From positions 124,001 through 188,000 of the forward strand of contig JAXDJV010000030.1 in the NCBI GenBank assembly GCA_034667465.1: a stretch of 64,000 bases of DNA, written 5' to 3'. The position numbers and the translations under genes were made by a program. The notes below the pieces were generated by a model. That model ran no database searches, had not been told where the DNA came from, and saw only the letters and a list, made by a program, of their open reading frames with translations. Of this stretch, positions 18,590-26,214 are shown piece after piece; the stretch's first letter is position 1; every line of letters starts with the position of its first letter. This stretch comes from JAOBAU01 sp034667465. Lineage in GTDB: Bacteria; Acidobacteriota; Thermoanaerobaculia; Gp7-AA8.

Positions 18590-18964
18590 ATGGACTACAT
18601 CGCAACGACCGGCGCACCACAGGCGATCGGCCCTTATTCGCAGGCGGTTCGCATCGGAAATGTCGTTTACACATCGGGACAGATCGCACTCGATCCGGCG
18701 ACCGGGAATCTGCTCGACGGTACTTTCGAGATCCAGGCGCGGCGCGTGTTCGAGAATCTCCGCGCGGTGCTTCAGGAAGCTGGCGGCGACTTCAAAAACG
18801 TCGCGCGCGCGACCGTTTTTCTGCTCGACCTCGCGAACTTCCAGGCGCTGAACGCGATCTACGCCGAGTATTTTGGCGACCACAAACCGGCGCGTACGAC
18901 GGTCGGCGTCGCGCAGTTGCCTCGCGGTGCGGCGGTTGAGATCGATTTAATCGCCGTTCTTTAG
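18590..18964 (+). CDS. ridA: RidA-family enamine/imine deaminase
   Basis: 124 residues, the usual length. RidA hydrolyses reactive 2-aminoacrylate and related enamines in the cytosol. Recognisable blocks are GAPQAIGPYSQAV, YTSGQIALDP, QARRVFENLRAVLQEAG and the signature RTTVGVAQLPRGAAVEID with the substrate-binding Arg (R102) and Glu (E117). AGGAAGGA ends nine bases before the ATG and fixes the start. It stands alone, divergent from the TPR gene; the matrixin gene follows 40 bases later. Confidence 0.93.
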   Translation: MDYIATTGAPQAIGPYSQAVRIGNVVYTSGQIALDPATGNLLDGTFEIQARRVFENLRAVLQEAGGDFKNVARATVFLLDLANFQALNAIYAEYFGDHKPARTTVGVAQLPRGAAVEIDLIAVL

Positions 18965-19004
18965 TTATTTGTGGCATTCTGGTTGCAGCAGGAGCCCCTT
19001 CAGA

Positions 19005-20261
19005 ATGAAAACCTTCCTCGCAGCCACGATCGCCGTAACTCTCGCTCTTCCGGCATTTTCCGCGGCACGGCTGACGTATCAGATCCGCGATGCCGAGGTT
19101 CAGGTTGCATGGCCGCAGAGCTCGTTTCCGATGCGGTACGAGGTTGATCGCCGCGTTATAAACGCGACGCCCGAGGCTGCCGTAACCGTCGATCGCGCAT
19201 TCGCGGAGTGGGCGGCGGCGATTGACACGAACGTCAGTTTCACCAACGGCGGCGTTCGCGATGGTTTGACCGCAGGGAAAGACGGACACAACACGATCAC
19301 GATCGCCGACGATCTCTTTGCCGGCCAGCGTTATGTCGCCCTGACGACGAACTGGTATGACGACGACGGCACGATGCGCGAGGGCGACATTCAGCTCGAT
19401 CCGTCCGCGCTCACCGGCAATTACAACCTGCAGCAGGTGGTCGCTCACGAGATCGGTCACGTCCTCGGGCTCGATCACTCGGCGGTGATTTCGTCCGTGA
19501 TGTATCCGTACGTCGGACGCGGCGGCACGCTGGCGCTCGACAGCGACGATCGCGTCGCCATCACATCGATCTATCCGAAAGCGGATCCGTCCGTTCGCGG
19601 CGCGACGCTCAAGGGTCGCGTGACGGGCGATGGCGGCGGCATCTTCGCGGCGCAGGTTGTTGCCGTCAGCGATACCGGCGAGCCGGTGGCGACCGGACTT
19701 ACCAACGCCCAGGGCGACTTCGTGCTCGACAGCATTCCGGCCGGCCATTACCGCCTCTATGCGGAACCGCTCGATGGACCTGTCGACATCAGAAATCTTT
19801 CGGGCGTCTGGCAGCAGGCGAAGCTCATCTCGTTCCCGACGCAGTTCGCTGCAGGCACGATCGACGTGCAGGCCGGTGTCATCTATGGAAACCTGGTCGT
19901 GTCGACGAACGGTTCATCGAAGCTGAATCCGCGCTGGATCGGCGCGTCGAAGGCGGGTACGAACGACATGTCGCTCGCAGCGAGTGCGGTAGTACTGCGC
20001 GCGGGTGAGCAGGTGTCGATCGCGGTCGGCGGCGACGGTTTCACGAGCGGCATGACGACGTTCGAGGTCCTGAATCCCGGGTTCCGCCGCATCAGCGATT
20101 TCCGCTACTCGTCGAACTACGCAACGGCGACGTTCGATATCGCGCCCGACACCGTTCCCGGATCGGCCGTGATCCTCGTCCGCAGCGGCAACGAGACGGC
20201 GACGCTCACCGGTGCGCTGCGCATCGAAGGCACGTCGCGGTCTCGAGTGGCACGCCGGTAG
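19005..20261 (+). CDS. Secreted matrixin-type (M10) zinc metalloprotease
   Basis: 418 residues from the ATG at 19005, which is preceded by AGGAG and gives a clean signal peptide (MKTFLAATIAVTLALPAFSA). The catalytic motif HEIGHVLGLDHS (H148, E149, H152, H158) is followed by the Met-turn SSVMYP (M166), the hallmark of metzincins and of matrixins in particular. Next comes a carboxypeptidase-regulatory-like beta sandwich (about 193-265, LKGRVTGDGGG...GHYRLYAEP) and a C-terminal IPT-like domain (about 320-410). No prodomain cysteine switch is evident. Likely an extracellular or periplasmic endopeptidase; the natural substrate is unknown. Confidence 0.88.
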   Translation: MKTFLAATIAVTLALPAFSAARLTYQIRDAEVQVAWPQSSFPMRYEVDRRVINATPEAAVTVDRAFAEWAAAIDTNVSFTNGGVRDGLTAGKDGHNTITIADDLFAGQRYVALTTNWYDDDGTMREGDIQLDPSALTGNYNLQQVVAHEIGHVLGLDHSAVISSVMYPYVGRGGTLALDSDDRVAITSIYPKADPSVRGATLKGRVTGDGGGIFAAQVVAVSDTGEPVATGLTNAQGDFVLDSIPAGHYRLYAEPLDGPVDIRNLSGVWQQAKLISFPTQFAAGTIDVQAGVIYGNLVVSTNGSSKLNPRWIGASKAGTNDMSLAASAVVLRAGEQVSIAVGGDGFTSGMTTFEVLNPGFRRISDFRYSSNYATATFDIAPDTVPGSAVILVRSGNETATLTGALRIEGTSRSRVARR

Positions 20262-20306
20262 CGCCGCGTATACTTCTCCGATCCCAACAACTCGGAGGAG
20301 ATACGA

Positions 20307-20723
20307 ATGAACGTACGCAAACTGGCGCTGTACGCGTGTGCAGGTTTGATGGCCTTTCCGCTTGCGGCGAATGCTGCGAGTCCGATGAAGGCCGGCAAGT
20401 GGAAAGTGACGACGCAGATGGAGATGCCCGGCATGCCGGTCAAAATGCCGCCGATCACAGTCGAGACCTGCGTCACCAAAGAGCAGGCTGAGAATCCCGA
20501 GAAGAGCGTTCCCGACGCAGGCAAGGACTGCAAGGTCGCCGACTACAAAGTCGACGGCAACACGGTCACGTGGAGCGTCTCGTGTCCGAAGCAGAGCATC
20601 ACCGGCACCGGCACGATCACCTACGCGGGCGATTCGTACACCGGCTCGATGGACATGAAGATGGGCGAGCAGAGCGTGAGCGCGAAGTACAGCGCCAAAC
20701 GCACCGGCGACTGCGAGAAGTAG
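20307..20723 (+). CDS. DUF3617 secreted protein
   Basis: 138 residues with a signal peptide (MNVRKLALYACAGLMAFPLA). The mature part starts MKAGKWKVTTQMEMPGMP and has ETCVT, the pattern of DUF3617, plus further cysteines in KDCKVADYK, WSVSC and GDCEK, likely making disulfides in the periplasm. A GGAGGAGAT ribosome site precedes the ATG. DUF3617 proteins are common in Proteobacteria and Acidobacteriota and have no established function. A long perfect palindrome separates it from the convergent downstream gene. Confidence 0.85.
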   Translation: MNVRKLALYACAGLMAFPLAANAASPMKAGKWKVTTQMEMPGMPVKMPPITVETCVTKEQAENPEKSVPDAGKDCKVADYKVDGNTVTWSVSCPKQSITGTGTITYAGDSYTGSMDMKMGEQSVSAKYSAKRTGDCEK

Positions 20724-20729
20724 CGAGCT

Positions 20730-20768
20730 AAAGTCAATTTCCGGGGTCTGACCCCGGAAATTGACTTT
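20730..20768. repeat. Perfect 18-bp palindrome, REP-like, between convergent genes
   Basis: Arms aaagtcaatttccggggt and its exact complement are separated by only ctg. The core GGGGTCTGACCCC is a form I associate with REP-like intergenic elements in many bacteria. It begins seven bases after the DUF3617 stop and ends six bases before the stop of the DUF3857 gene, so it can also serve as a bidirectional terminator. Confidence 0.85.
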
Positions 20769-20773
20769 GACGA

Positions 20774-23700
20774 TTACTTCATCGCGGAGAGGCGGTGCTG
20801 GGCGAGCTGGTAGCTCGAGCCGAAGAGATCGATCTTCGGCTTCTCGACGCGTTTGTAGGCGGCGAGAGCGGCGTCGCGAACTCCGTAGCTTTCGGCGATG
20901 CGGCCGAGCACGTACCAGTCGTCGCTGTTCGGCTCTTCGCGGCCGGCGACGTCAAGGCGTTTCATCAGCATCTCGCGCGCTTCGAGTGTCTTTCCCGTTT
21001 CGGCATACAGCGCGGCGAGCGTGTGCAGCGCCGGCGAGTTGTCGGTGCCGTTGTCTGTGGCGCGGCGCGCATCCTCGATCGCCTTCTCGAAGTTGCGCGC
21101 GGTGAAGAGCGCGGTCCACGCGACGCTGTTGTAGTCGTTGTCGGTCGGCGAGAGCTCGTCGATGACCTGACGGTAATACTTCTCGGACGCGTTGAAGTCG
21201 CCCGAGCTCATCGCCACTTCCGCGAGTCCGCGAATGGCGTCGATGTCTTTCGGCATCTTCTCGAGCCGCGCTTTGGCGACCTTCGTCGCTTCGTCGGTCT
21301 TTCCGGCGCGAACGAGCGCGGAGACGAGGAAGTTGAACGCGGTCGGCGATGACGGCAGCGCGTCAGCGAGCCGCTGCGCGATCGGAAGCGCCTTCGCCGA
21401 GTCTTCGCGGATCGCGTAGATGCCGAGGAGCGCGGAGTCGATGGCGATACGCACTTCGTCGGTGGTCGCCTTCTCGCGTGCCGCGAGCAGGATCGGTTCC
21501 GATTTTGCGGAGACGCTCTTGCGCACCATCAGCGATGCGGCGGCGAGGCGCACTTCATCGAGCGTCGCCGTCGGTTTGTCTTTCGGCCAGAGCACGGCGA
21601 ACGGCGGACCGGCCAGCGGATCGTCGCCGCTTGCGCGCGTCACGTTTTCGCGCGCCCAGTTGAGCCACTTGCGGCCGCTCTCGGCATCGCCGGCATCGGC
21701 GAAGCGCAGCACGCTCCAGCCGAGGAGATGCGGTTCCTTGTCCGACGCGCTGATGGCGTAACGATCTTTTTCGCGGATGACGAAGAACGCGTCGTTGAGC
21801 TGCGCGCCGACGCCGGCCGGTACGCGGCTGCGGATCCGATAGCCGCTCTTGTCGTCACCATCCTGCTGGAACTGCATTGCGGCGAGGCCGATGTCGATCA
21901 GCACATCGGGACTGAGGAACGAGCCCTTCATCGAGAGCCGCGCCTGCGCAGCCTTCGCTTCCGCCTCTTCGTCATCGGAGAGGTTCCGCTCATCTTCGGC
22001 GATCCACTTCTTCTGCGTTTCCTGCGATTCGAGTCCGTCGAACATCGCGTGCAGCACCACGCCGCGCGGCTCCTTCTCCGGCACTTCGATCTGCTCGCGC
22101 TGCTTCGTCTTGCGGAGGATGTCGACGAACGTGCGCGTCTTCGTCGAATCGGCACTGCCTTTCACCGCTTCTTCATACAGATCGGCGGCAACAGAGTAGA
22201 GGCGGAGCGGAAGCACGAGCTGGGCTGCACTGCCAACGCGCTCGCGGCGCGCTGAGGCATCGAGCGTTCCCGCTTCTTTCAGAGCGGCTGCGCTTCCTTC
22301 GAGTCCGGCCGCGGCGACGATCTTCGCAAGCTCGCGCTGCGCCGGATCCTTCGCCGTCTTCGCGAACTCGCGGAGCTCCGCAAACCGGCCGGCGCGCGCA
22401 AGAGCGGCGACGAGCTCATTCTCGAACCGGTCGTCTTTCAGGTCAGTCGAGATCGCGCGGTACTCATCGATCGCTTCTTTGAGCTTCGCGCCCTTGCCGA
22501 ACAGCGTGCCGTCTTCGCCGTACTCGTACAGCTTCCCGAGCTCGAAGCGGATGTTGAGATCTTTCGAGTCGAGCTCTTTCGCCTTGCGATACGCGGCGAG
22601 CGCGCCGGGAAGATCGAAGCCTTTGCGATACGGACGTCCGATCAGGTCGTGCTGCAGGACGAATGCAAGCGCGCGCTGCGCGGGCGCCGACTTCGGTTCG
22701 ATCTGCACGGCGCGACGCGCTTCTGCACGCGCCGATTCGCCGAGACCGCCGGCGATGAGTGCGCGCGCGATGTCGGAGTGATGGCGCGCTTCATTCGGAT
22801 GCAGCGCGACCATCTTCCGGTACTGCTCGAGTGCGCCGGCGACGTCGCCCGCGTTGAGCTTCGCTTTGCCGGCGTCGTCGAAGCCGACGAAGACGCTCTT
22901 GCGGAAGTCGTGCACCGCCTTGCGCATCTCTTCGAATTCGGTTGCCGTCAGGCGGCGCTTGCCGCTGTCGAACTTCAGCGTCGCGAGGACGAGCCCGTCC
23001 GGCGCGAGCTTGTACTCCTGCGACAGCGTCGCGCTGCCGATCTTCACCGATTCAGTGGCCGGCAGCTCGCGCGCGATGAAGCCGGGCGGCGGAACGATTT
23101 TGTAGTTCCACTCGCGCACCGACGGCGACGGAAAGACGAAGTCGCGCGTCCGCTTCTTGCGCGCCGCTTCGGTTTTCGCCGCGTCGCTGTCGCTCGAATC
23201 ATCGGGGAAATCGCGCAGCGGCCACGGCAGCGCGCTCATCAATCCGGCCGGATAAATGGCGACGCCTGCTTCGCCGTCGATGCTGATGCCGCGCGATGCT
23301 TCGGCCGCTTCGATGCGCAGCTGGAACGGCTTCGCGAGATCGCGCGCGTCGTTGGCGTCGATCGTCTTCAGTTTCTTCGCCGCATAGACGTCTTCGACGT
23401 AGCGCTCGATCATCTCGCGGTACTGTTTGCGATCGGCGGTCGAGTAACCGCGGCGCAGTCCTGATTCTTCGGCGCCGGTCGCTTCACTCACTTCGACGAC
23501 CGTCGACTTCCCTTCTTCGACGAGCGTGAACGAGCGCGTTTCGAGATAACGATTCGCAGGCGACTCGCTCATCGGCACCTGCGTCAGCGACGTGGTCGTG
23601 TCGCTGGCGACGAGCGCGTTGCGTCCCTGATCGGGTGCCGGCATTTCGTTCGCGCGTGCGAACTCGTCGGTCGGATCGATCCACATCGCCGGGTTGCCAT

Positions 23701-24853
23701 CGACGACGACAATGGCGTGATTGAACTCGCCGAGGCCGGGGAGATCGGGCTGCACATCGAGATCGTGGCCCGAGCGAAGCAGCGCGACATGCGCCTGGAT
23801 TTTCGCGACGCGCAGCATCGCCACGAGCAGCGACGCTTTGTCTTTGCAATCGCCGTATTTGTGCGACAGCACTTCGCGCGGCGCGCGCGGAATGATCGAG
23901 CCTTCGCCGACTTCGACGCCGGCGTAGCGAACGTTCTTCTGAATCGAGGCGAGGATGCGCGCGATCACTTCACGCCGATCGGTCGCGTTGCCGACGGCCG
24001 CTTTCACTTCGCTTTCGACGCCGGCGTCCTTGATCTGCTGCTCGACGATATCGGCGTAGCGGTGCGCCACTTCCTGCCACGAGCGGCCGGTCGAGAACGC
24101 GACGTACGGCAGCGCCGACATGTCGTAGGGCAGGTAGTACTCGTAGCTTTCGACAGCGGGCAGCGGACCGGCTTCCCAGACGATGCGCTGGCGGCCGTTC
24201 TCTTCCGACTTCTGTTGTTTCGCGTCGCTGCGATTGGCGATGTGAATCTCGAGCCTGGACGGCGCTTCGACGACGAGCCGCGCCTGCTGCAGCGGCACGC
24301 CGCGTCCGAAGACGAAGCGATCGGTCAGACCGGCGTCGGCGATCGGCGTTTTGTGCGTGTAGGTGACGACCTGCTCGAGCACGGAGCCGGCGGCGATGCC
24401 GGGCAGCGGCGCGCGCACGATGCGGTTGTCGCTGAAGATGTCGAGGTCGTCCTGCGCGGCGGTCTCGGTGATCGCCTTCGATTCGAGCGTGTGCACCGTG
24501 CCGTCTTTGGAGACGACGCGCGCTTCGATCTGCGGCTTTTCCTGGAACCACGGCGACCAGCCGGCTTCGACCGTCGACCAGTCGTCGACCGCGGAGTCGG
24601 CGATGATGCGCGCCACGAGCCGGCGCGTGCTGACCGCGTGTCCCTGCGCGTCGAACGAGTAGCGCGCTTCATCGAGCAGCACGACGGCGCCCGCTTCGCC
24701 GGCGGAAACTTTCTCCGCGGCCGCGAGGAGTGCTTTCGGATCGGCGCTGAACGGCGCGCCATTCCAGGGTAGATCGGAAGGGAAGAGGGCGCCGGCGAAC
24801 GCAAAGAGCGCGACGGCTGCGAGGGACGCGATGCGTCCGTTGAATGACCGCAT
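20774..24853 (-). CDS. DUF3857 / transglutaminase-like / TPR secreted protein
   Basis: 1359 residues. Signal peptide at 1-25; DUF3857 about 60-250; transglutaminase-like domain about 270-400 with the complete triad C336 (YGDCKDKA), H379 (FNHAIVVV) and D393 (WIDPTDE); a long C-terminal half of TPRs (about 660-1350). This architecture is frequent in Bacteroidota, Acidobacteriota and Proteobacteria; the transglutaminase-like part may act as a cysteine protease or cross-linker in the periplasm, but no substrate is known. AGGAG precedes the ATG. It is the only gene on its strand between two unrelated neighbours, so probably monocistronic. Confidence 0.85.
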   Translation of the reverse strand: MRSFNGRIASLAAVALFAFAGALFPSDLPWNGAPFSADPKALLAAAEKVSAGEAGAVVLLDEARYSFDAQGHAVSTRRLVARIIADSAVDDWSTVEAGWSPWFQEKPQIEARVVSKDGTVHTLESKAITETAAQDDLDIFSDNRIVRAPLPGIAAGSVLEQVVTYTHKTPIADAGLTDRFVFGRGVPLQQARLVVEAPSRLEIHIANRSDAKQQKSEENGRQRIVWEAGPLPAVESYEYYLPYDMSALPYVAFSTGRSWQEVAHRYADIVEQQIKDAGVESEVKAAVGNATDRREVIARILASIQKNVRYAGVEVGEGSIIPRAPREVLSHKYGDCKDKASLLVAMLRVAKIQAHVALLRSGHDLDVQPDLPGLGEFNHAIVVVDGNPAMWIDPTDEFARANEMPAPDQGRNALVASDTTTSLTQVPMSESPANRYLETRSFTLVEEGKSTVVEVSEATGAEESGLRRGYSTADRKQYREMIERYVEDVYAAKKLKTIDANDARDLAKPFQLRIEAAEASRGISIDGEAGVAIYPAGLMSALPWPLRDFPDDSSDSDAAKTEAARKKRTRDFVFPSPSVREWNYKIVPPPGFIARELPATESVKIGSATLSQEYKLAPDGLVLATLKFDSGKRRLTATEFEEMRKAVHDFRKSVFVGFDDAGKAKLNAGDVAGALEQYRKMVALHPNEARHHSDIARALIAGGLGESARAEARRAVQIEPKSAPAQRALAFVLQHDLIGRPYRKGFDLPGALAAYRKAKELDSKDLNIRFELGKLYEYGEDGTLFGKGAKLKEAIDEYRAISTDLKDDRFENELVAALARAGRFAELREFAKTAKDPAQRELAKIVAAAGLEGSAAALKEAGTLDASARRERVGSAAQLVLPLRLYSVAADLYEEAVKGSADSTKTRTFVDILRKTKQREQIEVPEKEPRGVVLHAMFDGLESQETQKKWIAEDERNLSDDEEAEAKAAQARLSMKGSFLSPDVLIDIGLAAMQFQQDGDDKSGYRIRSRVPAGVGAQLNDAFFVIREKDRYAISASDKEPHLLGWSVLRFADAGDAESGRKWLNWARENVTRASGDDPLAGPPFAVLWPKDKPTATLDEVRLAAASLMVRKSVSAKSEPILLAAREKATTDEVRIAIDSALLGIYAIREDSAKALPIAQRLADALPSSPTAFNFLVSALVRAGKTDEATKVAKARLEKMPKDIDAIRGLAEVAMSSGDFNASEKYYRQVIDELSPTDNDYNSVAWTALFTARNFEKAIEDARRATDNGTDNSPALHTLAALYAETGKTLEAREMLMKRLDVAGREEPNSDDWYVLGRIAESYGVRDAALAAYKRVEKPKIDLFGSSYQLAQHRLSAMK

Positions 24854-24910
24854 GACTACTCCTGGAGGGAAAAATTTATTTGGACCGTGAGAATCGTAAC
24901 ATGCCGTGCT

Positions 24911-25369
24911 TTATTCGCGGACGGGCTCATGCTTTGCCGCCCACCACAACTGCGCCGCCATCAACAACATGCCGAGGTCGCGAAAGATGACGAAGCGCAT
25001 GTCGGCGAGCCGTTCTTCGACCGACTTCCCGGCAGCGCTGACGTCGAAACAGCCGCAGTCGATGGCGTTGCCGCGGGCGAGGTTGATGGAGATGGCGATG
25101 ATGAAGGTGACGAGCATCGCCGCGATGAGCGTCCGCGCCGTGCCGCGCCAGATGCCGAGGACGAGCGCGACGCCGCAGAGCAATTCGATCCACGGCATCG
25201 CCAGCGCGCTGAGGTTCACGAGCGAGCCGGGAACGATGCGGTAGTTGTAGACCATGTGCGCGAACGACGGCGGATCGACGATCTTCGGGAGCGCGGCGGC
25301 GATGAAGATCACGCCGAGGGCGAGCTGCACGCGGATCGTCAGCCAGGGGGAAGCGAGCAGCGACTTCAC
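24911..25369 (-). CDS. MauE/DoxX-family membrane protein
   Basis: 152 residues, four predicted transmembrane helices. The start is a GTG whose last bases form the stop of the upstream rhodanese gene (GTGA), the only start that fits the family N-terminus. The loop motif IDCGCFD, the ALPKI segment in the first helix and the C-terminal FRDLGMLLMA are typical of the MauE branch of DoxX proteins, which are linked to disulfide or thiol chemistry in the membrane. The coupling to a membrane-anchored rhodanese supports a sulfur or redox role; the reaction is unknown. Confidence 0.85.
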   Translation of the reverse strand: MKSLLASPWLTIRVQLALGVIFIAAALPKIVDPPSFAHMVYNYRIVPGSLVNLSALAMPWIELLCGVALVLGIWRGTARTLIAAMLVTFIIAISINLARGNAIDCGCFDVSAAGKSVEERLADMRFVIFRDLGMLLMAAQLWWAAKHEPVRE

Positions 25370-26088
25370 GGCGCGCTCCCGGTTTTCGCCGGACCGCCGC
25401 GCTTCTGCCAGTCGGGGAAGCCGTCCTTGTAGACGTAAAGATTGTTGAACTGCACGCCCCACAGTTTCTGCGCGAGCATGTGTGAGTCTTCGCAATCGCC
25501 GCCGCTGCAGTAGATGACGATCGGCTGGAGCTGTGCGCGCGGATCGTTCCGCTCTTCGTAGAGTTTGTTGACTTTGTCGTCGACGTCGGCTTCCCAGACG
25601 GAGAAGGTGCGAGCGCCGGTGATGTGACCCTGTTCGTAGACGGATGTGCGTCGCGCATCGAGGAAGAGCGCGCCGTGCGAATGGAGCCACGCAACGTCGT
25701 CGCCGTGTAATTCGACGTACGGTTTGTCGGGATGGGCGGAGAAGCGCTTCAGCGGATCTTCGGCCGCTGCGGGAGCCGCAACGGGCGGCGGTTTGACTGC
25801 GGCGATTTTCGTCACGGCGGTCGTTGTGGTCGGCACGACGACGGGTGCGATTGTCGCGGTCGGTGCAGTCGTCGTAGTCGGCGGCGGTGCAACGGTTGCG
25901 GTCGCCACGGTCGTCGTCGCAGGCGTGAGCGGCTCGGCGCTGTGCACCGAAACCGTCTGCGCATTCGGATAGTTACCGACGAGGACGAGCTTCCGCTCGC
26001 GCGACGCCATCGCGTTGGCGACGACTGCGCAGATGACGGCGGCGGCAATGATCGTGAGAGCTTCGAGCAGGTGTCGGCGGACGTTCAT
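25366..26088 (-). CDS. Membrane-anchored rhodanese-domain protein
   Basis: 240 residues. A signal anchor (about residues 8-28) is followed by a Pro/Thr/Ala-rich linker (50-115) and a C-terminal rhodanese domain (about 125-235) with FLDARRTSVYEQGHITGA and the active-site loop IVIYCSGGDCEDSH, where C194 is the predicted sulfur carrier. The domain should be periplasmic. Rhodaneses transfer sulfane sulfur or act as redox relays; the GTGA overlap with the MauE/DoxX gene suggests the two act together at the membrane. Confidence 0.87.
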   Translation of the reverse strand: MNVRRHLLEALTIIAAAVICAVVANAMASRERKLVLVGNYPNAQTVSVHSAEPLTPATTTVATATVAPPPTTTTAPTATIAPVVVPTTTTAVTKIAAVKPPPVAAPAAAEDPLKRFSAHPDKPYVELHGDDVAWLHSHGALFLDARRTSVYEQGHITGARTFSVWEADVDDKVNKLYEERNDPRAQLQPIVIYCSGGDCEDSHMLAQKLWGVQFNNLYVYKDGFPDWQKRGGPAKTGSAP

Positions 26089-26196
26089 ACGTTGGTGGGA
26101 CGTATCGTAACAACGAACGTCACGCGAACGGCGGATACGAGCTGCAGACGAACATCTGCCGCGAAGCCGTTCGCCGAGGCTTTGCCAGGCAACGCC

Positions 26197-26211
26197 GCCG
26201 CCCGTGGCGGC
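26197..26211 (-). terminator. Small GC stem-loop after glgX
   Basis: GCCGCC/GGCGGC with a three-base loop, four bases past the glgX stop codon. No T-tract follows. Weak evidence for a terminator. Confidence 0.3.
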
Positions 26212-26214
26212 CCG

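Noticed and set aside
21728..24772. Long plus-strand open frames opposite the DUF3857 gene
   Set aside because: GC-rich third positions keep the opposite strand open; their translations are Arg/Ala/Leu-rich without motifs, while the minus frame has a complete domain series.
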